64,000 nucleotides of DNA from Cerrena zonata (taxonomy: Eukaryota; Basidiomycota; Agaricomycetes; Polyporales; Cerrenaceae), in the NCBI GenBank assembly GCA_038087015.1, contig JASBNA010000027.1, forward strand, positions 1 to 64,000. Reading direction: 5' to 3'. A model generated the notes under the pieces. That model worked only from the letters and a program-made list of their open reading frames with translations. It searched no databases and was not told the origin of the DNA. How positions within the stretch are numbered: position 1 is the first letter of the stretch; every line of letters begins with the position of its first letter. A program made the translations under genes and the position numbers. Shown piece after piece: positions 1-10,379 of this stretch.

Positions 1-315
1 TTATTGGAACCAATACTATTATAAGATGGGTGGTGGGCTGTAATCACTAGGTTGGAGGTCGTAAGCTATTGATATACAATTGATAATGCTATAGATGTAA
101 GAGTTTATATTGGGATTAGACTGTTAATACAAAACCAAAGTAATAGATGCAAATAACAAGCAAGCCTAGGAACAAGCAGTGTTTTACGAAACCAAATAAG
201 TTCCATTTCTTCATGAAGTTCATAAGCTTTGTTCTGCATTTGGAAAGATAGACAGAAAAAGGAAGAGAGGAGGCGCTTTTGGGTGGTGGAGGTGTACTTA
301 GGTATTGTAATTAGT
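1..315. other. Intergenic left edge
   Basis: There is no convincing reading frame, RNA gene or repeat here. It lies 3' of the metallophosphoesterase gene that ends at 316 and may contain its terminator and part of a neighbour's flank. Confidence 0.5.
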
Positions 316-1636
316 TTAGGCTTTTGTAGTATCGTCGTCTTGCTCTTTTAAGAAGTTTGAGATTTTGGTAGCATTAGAAGAAGAGTACTTATCATTTGAT
401 AAGATGGCTGTGGCATGGATAGACGTGGGTAGGATCGAATAATTGTATCTTGATGATCTTTGTTTCATATTCCACCAAAGAAGAAGTAAACCTGAGATGA
501 TTGAAAGTAAGATGTAGTGGAATATATTTATGTATGGGGTTGGTAAGTAGCAAATGTCGGTATTATAATTAAAGGGAGTATCATCATTTGAGTTTTGAAA
601 AGTTAATAATTGAACTGCGGGATACTTTATACCCATTGCAAGAGAAATTGATTTGACCGTGATTTCTCTTGCTGGTGATTCTGTTACGCCAGCTTCAGTA
701 TGAACAATATCACAGTAGTCATGGTCATCCCCGGAAAATATAAGGTCAGGTTTGATTGAATTTAATAATTCTAAAGAAATATCTGGTTCTAAAGCCAGTT
801 TGTATTGATAACCACCAGATAAGTGAAATTTAGAGCTTTCACGATATTTACCACAAGTTTGTTTAGCTGGATCTCTATTCAACGGAACATGAGTTAAAAG
901 GATTCTTGGTTTTGATTTAACAATTGCTGGAGAAAAAGTTTGTTTGACAAAATTACGAGAATCAGAATTAATTGCATCATTTGACGAAGAATACGAAAGT
1001 GAATCGATTGAAATAAATTCAACATTATTTATAGTGTTAATTGTATTTGGATTACCGAAAAGTTTCTGAAATCTTTCTCTTGAAGGAAGCTTAACTCCAT
1101 TGGACCAGCCAATATCATGATTTCCTGGTAAATTTATGAATAAATTTTCATCTTTAACATATTTCTTTGAATCAATAGAATTAAGAAAGATTTTTTCGAA
1201 ACGATTCCATTCCTTATTGAAATATTCATCACTTGATGATCTCCCATTATCTAAATAGTCACCCAAAAAAAAAATATAATCTGGATTCAAGTTTTTCACA
1301 ATATTTTTATAATTTTTCTTCAAATATTGGTCAACAGTGTGTTTGGATAAATCAAGTAATAAGCGAGTTTCGTCCTGGATAAGTATGATTATCAATAAGT
1401 TGTGGATCAGCTATTAATAACACGTTAGTAGCTAGGTCTTGACTTCGATGTTGATCCTGATCTTGATCACTAATGAAGCCTTTATGTCCTTCTGACAACT
1501 TGACTTGAGGCCATTTACAATACTTGGAAGCTCTTGATGGTGCTATTATCTCATGGTATATAAACGATATTATAAAAGCAAATGTCAATAGCACTATCAA
1601 ATGGTGAACCGTTCTAAACTTTGGTAATACCCTCAT
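316..1636 (-). CDS. Ted1/Cdc1-family ER metallophosphoesterase, one frameshift
   Basis: This is a calcineurin-type metallophosphoesterase of the Cdc1/Ted1/PGAP5 family, which remodels ethanolamine-phosphate on GPI anchors in the ER. Visible metal-site motifs, in order, are IADPQ, GDYLDNG, GNHD, a His in ILLTHVPL and SGDDHD. A hydrophobic segment at residues 12-30 is a signal anchor, and a second one near the C-terminus (YILLSIISGLLLLWW) fits the family's two-ended membrane topology. The start is the ATG at 1636-1634. The frame breaks near 1359-1364: reading through one extra base joins ...TYPGRNSL to LLDLSKHT and gives about 439 residues, normal for the family. The break sits on CTT-A, which loosely resembles a yeast +1 slip site, but an assembly indel is the simpler reading. 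I cannot separate Ted1 from Cdc1 by eye. Confidence 0.85.
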
Positions 1637-2562
1637 TTGTGATTTAAGTCGAAATCAAAAAAAAAGGCGAAAACTCAAATTCCTTATTGATTTTTATACT
1701 TTATATATGTCAAATGACAATTGTTGGCTTAGGCTAGTCTTAACGATATTATAAATAGAACGATTTTAGAGTCATTTTCTAAAACTTCAAACACGCCTTA
1801 TGAAATTTTTATTTGTTTTCTAAGGAAACTTCCAGACACCAAAAAACACCGTTCCGTTCAAATATTCCTATTTCATCCAGCTTTAAAGATGCTACACTAC
1901 AGCACGCAGGAAGGCTCTTGTTGTTTCGCCTTTCTTTGTTCTTGCTAAAGAATTAATTTTAAGTAAGGTGCTCTCACCGGAGTCTCGAGCTCATCGGTAC
2001 TAAATGCTCATCGAAGGGAATTTTTTCACGGTCCCCATTTCAATTCTCTTCTTTTCCATGTAAGGAATCACCTTGTACTCCGTTTCTTGTAATAATGCAA
2101 AGCATGCTGTAAAGCATGTTTACCAGCAGCCCCGAATCCGGTTAATATAGAGTCTAAACGGGTGAAGCACTGTAAGAAGCTTTCCAGTTAAAGTAGTTGA
2201 ATAAAAATAATGAAAAAATGGAAGCGAGACGCGTCCAAACCCAGCATGTCTGGCTTAATGAGATTCCCCTCGACTACAGCTAAGCATCCTGCCGTAAACG
2301 TCTATTGTATCTGTCATGGGGTGACTATCTAATTGGGCTGGTTGTACGTTCAATGCTCGTTTAGACATTTAGAGTAAATTTCTCTTCTTTTTTTATCACT
2401 GTTTTTTTTTTGTTTTGTTAGCGATTTGTTTGTTTGTTTTCGAGTCTTCTCTTTATTAAATACGATAAACCCAAATCCCCTGACAACCACGAAGGTTTAT
2501 AAGTGAAAGAGGTTCCTTATCTTGTTATTTGTTTAAAGCCATTTCATCGAGTTGCAAACGAC
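1637..2562. promoter_or_regulatory. Divergent intergenic region
   Basis: This 0.9 kb lies between the metallophosphoesterase gene (-) and the acyl-CoA-synthetase-like gene (+), so it should hold both promoters. It contains T-rich tracts near 2390-2440 and short direct copies of AAAGCATG near 2100-2120. A 40-codon ATG frame around 2211-2333 has no recognisable similarity. I see no RNA gene. Confidence 0.4.
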
Positions 2563-4139
2563 ATGACGGACAATTCCAATTTATACAGCATTCTCAGTAC
2601 GGTAATAACCATACTAGTGATAAATTATATTTATAATCAGTATATTGAATCCACTAAAGACGTTAGTGATGTTTACTTGAGTCAGCAGTCTAGTATAGAT
2701 GTAGTGAGGTTGCCAGAAGAATCTCCGATATATAAGTCGAACAAACTTGACTATTCTAATGGGTTGAGAATTGGATTAGATATCAGGTACGATCATTACA
2801 AGTTAAGGAATGGGAACTTGTGTGATGTATGGGAAGTTTTAATCAACCAATTGAAGCAGAAGCCAACTAATAAAATCCAGATTAATGATGAAAGTATGTT
2901 CGTTAGTCAAATTAATTATAGAGTTCACCAATTTTCCCATTATATTGCAGCCAATAAGATATCTCAGGTTTTCATTAACCAGAAACACTTTTTAACTTCT
3001 TTTGACAGTTTAATCGTGATGATTGCTTGTTTTATAACCCAAGTAACGGTGAATGTATATGACGATTTCAAAAATGTTGTGGAGGAAGAAGGTATGGCGA
3101 TTTTCAGTCCCGAAGAAGCAGAAACTAATAAGGTTGATCATTTGGTACTTGGAAGCGACGAAATGAATCGAATTTTCAAGCCTTTTAATGAAGATGAATT
3201 GACCACATTCACTAATGAGTACCACTTCAGTAAGGATAAAGGAATTGCTCTTCGAATTACTAGAAAAACGAATCCAAAAATCATTACATCAGTTGATTTC
3301 ACTCAGTCTAATATAATTAGTAGCGTTGCTTCTACTATTAAGCACTTGCCAATGAGTAAAGAGCTTAATAGCCAAGACAGAGTATTGGTTGTGCAACTGA
3401 CGTCCTAAAATTGTTAAAAATGAAGATATGTTGAATGATTTGGTTAAGTGTTTAGTGACATTCATATCCAACTCGGAATTGGTTATAACTAAGAGCGATA
3501 AGTTATCAATTGAAAAAGTTAATCAAGTTCAACCAACGATACTCTCAATAAGTGAAGAGGATTTCATCAAGCTTGGTACCAATTGAATTGTTGAAATCAA
3601 ATATTCATTGGTTTGATCAATTTTTTTATAAACAATCGATAAATTTTTTATCCAGAGGTAAATTCAGTTGTCATATGTTAAAGCCATTTAAATTTTCATC
3701 TAGGTTGAGATTAATTTATTTGAAGAAGCCGATTGAATCTTTTCAAAAAATAAACACTTCTACTTTAAATGAGTACCGTACTTTATTACATTCTAGAATT
3801 ATAATTGAAAATGGGTACTTCAATGTAATTGGCCCAATTATACAAAATGATTTTTATGATTATAGAATCTTACCTACTTTACAAAAATTCAAAGGTTTAG
3901 GGTGTATTCTGCAATCAAGTGAGATTAAGTTAACTAATTTCAATGATCAAACGAATTCCGGTGATATCTTAATAAGAGGTTATAATATTGGTAAGACCAA
4001 AACCATTAATCTCCATTCAAATTTAGAAGTTATTACGCCTGCTCAGGAATTAGCTAAAAAGACTAACGATGGGTTCATGCCTTTGAATTATATTAAAGGT
4101 AAATGGGGTAATGACGGGTGTTTATATATATATGACTAA
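2563..4139 (+). CDS. Degenerate AMP-binding (acyl-CoA synthetase-like) membrane protein, two frameshifts
   Basis: The ATG at 2563 opens a protein with an N-terminal membrane anchor (residues about 7-27), followed by a region shaped like a long-chain acyl-CoA synthetase. The end of the protein, GFMPLNYIKGKWGNDGCLYIYD (positions about 4071-4136), parallels the GD-x-G-x-W-x-x-DG-x-L motif of the adenylate-forming superfamily. The usual Ser/Thr/Gly-rich P-loop is not obvious, and the protein stops right after this motif, so the C-terminal lysine-bearing subdomain is missing. Catalytic activity is therefore doubtful. The frame breaks near 3406 and at the GG of 3575-3576; removing one base at each gives about 524 residues. 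It is convergent with PCL5, 13 bp away. Two breaks leave real decay possible, but the long conserved stretches on both sides favour sequence errors. Confidence 0.6.
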
Positions 4140-4152
4140 TATTATTATTATA

Positions 4153-4942
4153 CTATTTACAACTAATATGTACTCTTTTCACGCTATAGTCATCAATAAG
4201 ATCATCAAATTTTCTCTTTTCTGATTGACTAACCAGGTTAGTTTGAATCTTTTTACCTAATTGATTTTGATAATAAGGTATTGAAATGGATTTTAACAAC
4301 TTTTAAATTTGATTCATTGATGTTTATGAAAAATTTACACCATTTAATTAACTTAACATTGATTAACCAATCGTCAGATTCCCAAGTGATTTCATTCACT
4401 TGATTGATTTTATGTAATTTGATAAAATCATAACCTAAAATCATCAAGATATTACACCAATTTTCATATTGTAAACCATTAATATAAAGTTGATAATTTA
4501 ACATTTTTAAACAATCAACTTCGATTTTCTTTAAAGTTTTCAAATTCAAATTCAGTTCATCTTCTTTACAACCACAAATTTTCAACCAAGATTTGAAAGA
4601 ATAGTTATGATCTTGATTAAATTTTGAACTAATTATAATAAGACCCAAGAACAATTTTTTGGGACAGTTAGGTAAATCTAACAGTTGATCATTCAAGTTT
4701 TGTTCTTTAATCAACTTATAAATGTAATAACTGCAAATTTGTAATGATTGAATAGAAGTTTTGGAACGTCTTAAAATTTCAATTATGAAAAATTTCAAAT
4801 TGATTTTTTCAAATTTAAGCTTGGGATACAAGATTTTCAATAAGTTAATGGTTGAGTTAATCAATACGATATTAAATTGAGACTTAGTCAAGTGATCGTT
4901 ATAATACTTGACGTTATTTGGAGACAAAGTAGCACAGGACAT
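4153..4942 (-). CDS. PCL5: Pho85 cyclin, Pcl5-like, one frameshift near the C-terminus
   Basis: This is a cyclin of the Pcl family, which activates the kinase Pho85. Pcl5-Pho85 phosphorylates Gcn4 and drives its turnover. The cyclin box (about residues 45-165) shows RRSKTS, LQICSYYIYKL, the KKLFLGLIIISSKF segment and a final MLNYQLYI helix. The start is the ATG at 4942-4940. As it stands the frame ends at 4253, but dropping one T from the run at 4281-4284 extends it to the TAG at 4153, adding a charged tail that includes SEKRKFDDLIDD, for about 262 residues. I infer Pcl5 rather than another Pcl from the Gcn4 site and E-boxes in its promoter and from the box sequence; Pho85 itself is encoded at 56304-57377. 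Confidence 0.7.
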
Positions 4943-5644
4943 CTTGGATTAAAAATAAAAAACGGGACAATATACGGACAACACAGACAACAAAGCAAAC
5001 TACTAACCAGCAGCTTGAACTAAAACATAATGGACATCAAAAAAACTACCAGGGGAAACAAATAAATGAAAAGACAAATAAAATAAAATAGACAACCAGT
5101 TATCTAATATGAAATAAAACGGACACTAATACCTAAAAACAACCAAAAATAACAACCAAAGTAACAATATATAATGCAAAGCTAATACAGAACAGCAGTA
5201 AAGACAACCAACTAGCGATGACTAAACCCTTAACAACTACCTTTGACACCAAAAGAATTTCGGCTCCTTATATATTTTTCCTCTCACTGTGGTGGAGTCA
5301 TCTCCAGTATTTTGCAATGAGTAATCTTATCGGAAAAAAGCCCTTGCGTGAGAAAACGGTGTCCCGGACTTGTGAGTCAGGCGGTCACGTGAACGTCATG
5401 AGCTGGCTTCACGTGACTCTCGCCTTTATGAATCATCCGGTGTTGCGATATCGGCATCAATTACTGCAATTTTAGTAAGACCTTAGTTGAGATCACGCCT
5501 TTATTTATGAATCATAGGTCTTGGGGTTATTAGATGATTATGGGGGCGATTAGATGATTACGATGTTATTTTATTGTGTTTATTTTGTTTTTTTTTTTTT
5601 CGGGTTTTCGGTGTTTTTGGAGTTGTATAAATATATCAAATTAG
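4943..5644 (-). promoter_or_regulatory. PCL5 promoter and leader with Gcn4 and CACGTG sites
   Basis: On the + strand, a TGAGTCA (consensus Gcn4 site) lies at 5373-5379 and CACGTG E-boxes lie at 5386-5391 and 5410-5415. The second E-box overlaps a TGACTC half-match at 5414-5419. The cluster is about 430-470 bp upstream of the PCL5 ATG. Gcn4 control of PCL5 is established in S. cerevisiae and Candida albicans; E-box use by Cbf1 or a Pho4-like factor is inferred. The stretch 4970-5215 is strikingly A/C-rich on the + strand. A 5218-5475 frame on the + strand is not considered real. Confidence 0.65.
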
Positions 5645-7912
5645 CTAATTTCGGATGATACCACGGAAAATGCTTTCGATAATGTCTCTAACTTCTTTGT
5701 AGCTGACTATAATACAGGTTTTTTCATCTCTGCTGACCAAGAGGATTTTTTCTTCGATCCCAGCATCAAGTTTATTCAAGTTAATCAAAACTTTGGACAA
5801 ATCAACAATTGATTTACCAAATTCATCGTACTGACAGAAAATGTAGTCTCTGAATAGCTTGATGATGTACTTGTTGCCGCTATCGCTGTACTCGAATTTC
5901 TTGGATTGTTCGGGTCTATCAATGATGAAGTTGATCTTAGTTAAAAGTCTGAATAATCTTGCATTTTCTAGTTCTCCACTACATTGGCTTTCGATGTAAT
6001 CATTCAGATCTTGCAAGTTATTAATAACTTCAAGCATTTTAGAATTCAAATACTTTTCACTGAATTTTCTCAAATCAAATTTTTCAGTTTGATAGTTAAG
6101 CATTTCTAAAACTTTTAAAAAATCTAGAGAATATGCATTGGAAATTTTTAAACTCGAAATAATATCATCAATTGGAGAATTCTTACTGAATGACTTTGCT
6201 GCGGTTACTAATTCAAGAATCAACTTACCGAATTTTTGTATATCGGCTCTTTGTAAGATTGAAATATGTTCACTTAAGCCAACTTGACTAATTTTAATTT
6301 CGTCTTCATCGTGATATAAAATGTCGTCAATTCCAACACTACTCAATCTGATTCTATTTTTATTAGTAACAATGATTTTACTTATATCCAAGCTTGATCT
6401 TGCAGCCAACCCTTTATCATGAATACTTATTAAAGCATTTGTAATTTGTATTATATAGTTCCACAAAATGTCTTCGGTAATCGGTTCTAATTTACTACCC
6501 AATTTTCTAGTTATATGTTGTTCGGCCAAGGTACTAGAATTAGGATAATAGTCGTAAGTTACCATTAGTTGAGCGCTCCCTTCTCCAAAAGCCATACTAG
6601 TGAAAGCTTCTTGAAGTTGTACTATATTGGAGTTTTTAATCGATTTCCATTTTTTAACCGTTTTGAATGGTGATTCATTAACTATTCGAATGAGGGAAGA
6701 ATTGTCAATCTTTCTTAACGCATATGGATTCCCATCAATATTTGAAAACAGCTTGAAAATCAAATTGGCCACTCCCCAGACTTTCGAGCCTTTATCAAAA
6801 GTTGTATCAATTGGTACTAATGAATGGTATGCGTTGATATGGTCGGGTAAATTACTTCTGGGTAATGTTTGTAAAGTGGCTTCGTTTTTTCTCTGCAAGT
6901 ATTCTCTCAAGTCATTTGGTATAAACATAAGATTGACATTGGTTTCATGAGGTGGCAATGGTATAGATAATCTTGGTGGTGGCGCAGGAGCATATAAGTG
7001 GTAATTCAAGGGATAGTTTGAAGTTGGTCCTTGAAACATATAATCAGACGACCCGGGGGGTAATCCACTACCTGGTGGACCGCCAGTCAATGGTGAGTTC
7101 AAATAGGGATTGGTTTGCGGTGGTGGGGTTGGAGTGGCCACTAATTGGGGTGGGACTTGGCTTGATGGTGGAACCACTTGATTCTGCTGCTGTTGTTGTA
7201 AATGCTGGGCTTGTTGTTGTTGAGATTGTTGCTGAGGTTGTTGCTGTTGTTGTTGCAGCTGCTGCTGTAAATGTTGAAGCTGTTGCAATTGTTGAAGCTG
7301 CTGTTGCTGGAGATATTGCTGCTGCAGGATATTAGACGACTGCTGTTGCTGCTGTTGCAGAGACTGTTGTTGTGGGTTCACCGATACTTGTTGTTGGCTC
7401 AAGCCATTTCCTGGTGCATTAACTTGACCAGTCTTGGATTTGACTTGTTGAATACTTGCGTTCGGAACTAACGGCGATGGCTCATTATACGGATTCGAAG
7501 GAGTGAACGACGCCGTTGCCACGTTGAATCGTTTCGTAGCACCACCATCCTTCTGTTCATTTAATGAGCTTGGGACAAACACCGGGATTTCTTTCAATTT
7601 AGGCGATAAGGTAGCAAATTTATTGGTAATACTCGAAACACTGGGGGAAGATGGTTGAAATGATGGGGTGTTCAAATTGAATTTGCGTCTGGAATCATTA
7701 CTGGCTTGATTGCCTCCATTAATGGTATTATTGGGAGATGTAGGGGACTTACTTAACCCATCAGAACTAGCACTGTTATTATTTGCTGATGGTGACTGGG
7801 ATGCTTTTGTATGATGACTGAATGCACATCCTTTATTCTCAAACTTACAATATCCATAAATCAAAATATTCTTACATAGAATATCTTTTGCAGAATCTGG
7901 ATTTATATTCAT
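5645..7912 (-). CDS. PAN3: PAN2-PAN3 deadenylase subunit Pan3
   Basis: Pan3 recruits and activates the Pan2 exonuclease for poly(A) tail trimming in the cytoplasm. The N-terminus carries a CCCH zinc finger (Cys13, Cys22, Cys29, His33) that binds poly(A). After it comes a long disordered stretch with polyglutamine (about residues 175-260), then a pseudokinase domain (about 370-630) and a C-terminal coiled-coil and knob. PAM2-like segments rich in FxP (SFTPSNPY, SFQPSSPS) fit binding to poly(A)-binding protein. I start at the ATG at 7912 (MNINPDS), giving 755 residues; an upstream in-frame TTG at 7930 is not used. The gene is divergent from a short-chain dehydrogenase gene. Confidence 0.93.
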   Translation of the reverse strand: MNINPDSAKDILCKNILIYGYCKFENKGCAFSHHTKASQSPSANNNSASSDGLSKSPTSPNNTINGGNQASNDSRRKFNLNTPSFQPSSPSVSSITNKFATLSPKLKEIPVFVPSSLNEQKDGGATKRFNVATASFTPSNPYNEPSPLVPNASIQQVKSKTGQVNAPGNGLSQQQVSVNPQQQSLQQQQQQSSNILQQQYLQQQQLQQLQQLQHLQQQLQQQQQQPQQQSQQQQAQHLQQQQQNQVVPPSSQVPPQLVATPTPPPQTNPYLNSPLTGGPPGSGLPPGSSDYMFQGPTSNYPLNYHLYAPAPPPRLSIPLPPHETNVNLMFIPNDLREYLQRKNEATLQTLPRSNLPDHINAYHSLVPIDTTFDKGSKVWGVANLIFKLFSNIDGNPYALRKIDNSSLIRIVNESPFKTVKKWKSIKNSNIVQLQEAFTSMAFGEGSAQLMVTYDYYPNSSTLAEQHITRKLGSKLEPITEDILWNYIIQITNALISIHDKGLAARSSLDISKIIVTNKNRIRLSSVGIDDILYHDEDEIKISQVGLSEHISILQRADIQKFGKLILELVTAAKSFSKNSPIDDIISSLKISNAYSLDFLKVLEMLNYQTEKFDLRKFSEKYLNSKMLEVINNLQDLNDYIESQCSGELENARLFRLLTKINFIIDRPEQSKKFEYSDSGNKYIIKLFRDYIFCQYDEFGKSIVDLSKVLINLNKLDAGIEEKILLVSRDEKTCIIVSYKEVRDIIESIFRGIIRN
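7164..7400 (-). repeat. CAA/CAG trinucleotide-rich tract in PAN3
   Basis: Mixed CAA and CAG codons encode glutamine runs of up to about nine residues broken by Leu, His, Ala and Pro. The mixed codons suggest selection for the peptide rather than simple slippage. The opposite strand stays open as leucine-rich or alanine/valine-rich frames, which are shadows. Confidence 0.85.
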
Positions 7913-8512
7913 TTCTTTAACTTCAAACAACGTACAATATCAAGATTATCAAGGTCTATCCCAAAAGTCTATCCAATCAATTTATCCAATCAAATTTCTA
8001 TCCAATCAAAGGTCTCTGCTTACGCCCACGCTTCTGTCTGGCTGTGAATCCCAACTCAATACCTTCAATTGATTATATCAGATCGTGTTTTGATTCCAGT
8101 AAAATGTCTCTGTCGCTTTTTTTTCCTTCTCCCAAACCTCCTCTGTGTCGTCCCCGTTTTGTCTCACCGTCACTTTGAGTACGTTTTATTTCTCTGGAGG
8201 TACCGTAGGCCAAGCAGTGGCTGGTCAGGAAGCTTGGTGGCTGCTGACTGAGTAATGGGACTCGGACTTTAACCCTGGGAAGGTCATCTTGTAGAAGACA
8301 TAAAACGGTTATACTGTGAAGAAACCTTATGTGCGTAAAACGCAACCCAAGTGCAAAAACTTTCCCTGGAAAATCGGATAATTACTAATAGGTTTCTTTG
8401 ATCGACGGGTACTTTGAGCTAGGCATCCGTTGTTACTATATAAAGAGTCGATATTGTCTGTTGGTAGGCTTTACAGGTTCTTTTGGTTATTTTACAGTCT
8501 AATTCCGTAATT
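7913..8512. promoter_or_regulatory. PAN3 / dehydrogenase divergent promoter
   Basis: This 600 bp separates the two start codons. It holds repeats of TATCCAATCAA near 7970-8010 (three to four copies, each with CCAAT), which could be Hap-complex sites. The overlapping 8069-8345 frames on both strands have no recognisable content and are not annotated. Confidence 0.45.
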
Positions 8513-9280
8513 ATGTCTGGACATACTACTATTCTTACTGGTGCCTCAAGAGGTATTGGTGCTGCTATTGCTAAAATTTTCTTGAGCAAGTCCGACTCCA
8601 ATAAGCTTGTTGGGGTTGCTAGATCTGCTAGTGAGCTTAACAAATTGGTTGAAGAGTATGGTGAAGATAGGGTTGGAGTAGTCATTGGGGATGTTTCCAA
8701 GAAAGAAACCAGTGTTCAAGCTGTTGAATTGGCCATTGAAAAATTTGGTTCAATTGATTCCATTATTTTGAATGCCGGGGTTTTATCTCCAGTGGAACAT
8801 ATTGCTGATGCAAACGTTGAAAAATGGATTGAATTATACCAAATCAATTTCTTTTCGGTTGTGGAAATGATTAAACAAGCTTTACCTCATTTGAAAAAAA
8901 CCAATGGTAACATTGTTGCTGTTTCTTCTGGCGCTTCTACTTCAGTCTATGATGCCTGGGGTGCTTACGGTACTTCTAAAGCTGCTCTTAATCATTTGAT
9001 TAAATCGGTTGCTACCGAAGAAAAAGATATCAATGCCATCTCCATTGCTCCAGGGGTGGTTAATACCAGTATGCAAACCGATATCAGAGAAACTTTTGGT
9101 AAAAATATGGATGAAGATGGACTTAAAAAATTCATTGATTTACATAAAAATGATCAACTCTTACCTCCAGAAGTCCCTGCCACCATTTATGCAAACTTGG
9201 CCTACAAAGGTTGGAGCAAAGACATCAATGGCCAGTACCTCAGATACAACGATGAAGAATTGAAAGAGTACCTTGCTTAA
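8513..9280 (+). CDS. Short-chain dehydrogenase/reductase, Irc24/YIR035C type
   Basis: This is a classical SDR that probably reduces carbonyl compounds with NADPH. The cofactor motif TGASRGIG is at about residues 9-16, NAG at about 85-87, the catalytic Ser in AVSSGAS, and the YGTSK motif supplies Tyr and Lys. A PGVV segment follows the active site. The start is the ATG at 8513 (MSGHTT), giving 255 residues, the usual size for the yeast Irc24/YIR035C benzil-reductase-like group. The substrate cannot be told from sequence. Confidence 0.88.
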   Translation: MSGHTTILTGASRGIGAAIAKIFLSKSDSNKLVGVARSASELNKLVEEYGEDRVGVVIGDVSKKETSVQAVELAIEKFGSIDSIILNAGVLSPVEHIADANVEKWIELYQINFFSVVEMIKQALPHLKKTNGNIVAVSSGASTSVYDAWGAYGTSKAALNHLIKSVATEEKDINAISIAPGVVNTSMQTDIRETFGKNMDEDGLKKFIDLHKNDQLLPPEVPATIYANLAYKGWSKDINGQYLRYNDEELKEYLA

Positions 9281-9405
9281 TAGTTTTGTAATGTAATAAT
9301 ACAATAAACGAAAAAGCCCTTTAGTGTAGTTTGGTTTTTTCGCTCACTGAAAAGATTCTCAAATTCAAATTTTATATCATTAACCAGTTTACTTCTTCAT
9401 TAACC

Positions 9406-10255
9406 ATGTTCGTTAGATCGTTAGGTCGCTTTGGTGCGGCTCCAAGAGCTTTCATTAAGCCTCAATTGCTAAGAAGTGTTCCTATTGGCGTGCGTTTCAA
9501 CTCGTCTAAATCGACACCACCCCCTCCTCCAAATGAAACTGATTTAAAAGCTAAGATCTTGATGATTTTTGGTGCTTTGGCCGTCGGGTAGTTCGATTGG
9601 TGCTTGGTATTTCAAAGATAAAGAAGAACCCAAATCTGCATTTGAACCCAAAAAGAGTCCAGCCTTTGCCGATAATAAGATCTCAGTTATATTTGTATTA
9701 GGTGGACCGGGTGCCGGTAAAGGTACTCAATGTGCTAAATTAGTTAATGAACAAGGATTTGTTCATTTATCGGCTGGTGATTTATTACGTGCTGAACAAC
9801 AAAGACCAGGTTCTAAATATGGAGAATTGATTGCTCTGTACATTAAGGAAGGTACCATTGTCCCTCAAGAAATCACCATTGCCTTATTAGAACAAGCTAT
9901 TAAAGATAAGTATTCTCAAGGTGCTGTTCGCTTCTTGGTTGATGGGTTCCCTAGAAAAATGGATCAAGCCCTTACTTTCGAGGAGCAAATCGCCAAGTCC
10001 TCCTTCACGCTTTTCTTTGAGTGTCCTGAAAGTGTCATGTTGGAAAGATTATTACAAAGAGGTAAAACTAGTGGTAGAACTGACGATAATATCGAGAGTA
10101 TTAAAAAGAGATTCAAAACTTTCATCGATACCTCAATGCCAGTGGTGGACCATTTCGAAAAACAGGGCAAGGTCGTCAAAGTTAGTTGTGACCAACCTGT
10201 TGATGATGTTTACACCAAGGTTAAAGAAGCCTTGGTCTCTAAAGGTATCAATTAA
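9406..10255 (+). CDS. URA6: Uridylate kinase with mitochondrial-type N-terminus, one frameshift
   Basis: UMP/CMP kinase converts UMP to UDP with ATP. The kinase domain shows the P-loop GGPGAGKGTQ, the NMP-binding SAGDLLR, the DGFPR motif and the LID region with RTDDN. Unlike the 204-residue S. cerevisiae enzyme, it has a long N-terminal extension: an Arg-rich presequence-like start (MFVRSLGRFG), a proline run and a membrane segment (residues about 48-66). The frame breaks at GGG 9586-9588, inside the membrane segment; removing one G restores ...GALAVGSSIGAW and about 282 residues. URA6 is essential in S. cerevisiae, so an assembly error is likely. An organelle-facing location is inferred from the extension. 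Confidence 0.88.
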
Positions 10256-10379
10256 TTGACTAAGTATAGTTTTGTATATGTTGGGCGTGTATATACCAAC
10301 AGTTGTTGGAATAAAACAAGTTTATGTATATTCTATTCGGTTTGATGTAACGATATTCTTCAAAGAAGACTAATTGATA

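Noticed and set aside
5218..5475. 85-codon + strand frame upstream of PCL5
   Set aside because: It lies over the Gcn4/E-box cluster, has no recognisable protein features and its composition is unlike neighbouring genes.
8069..8345. Overlapping frames on both strands between PAN3 and the dehydrogenase
   Set aside because: No domain or membrane pattern, and both strands are open by chance in a GC-richer stretch of promoter.
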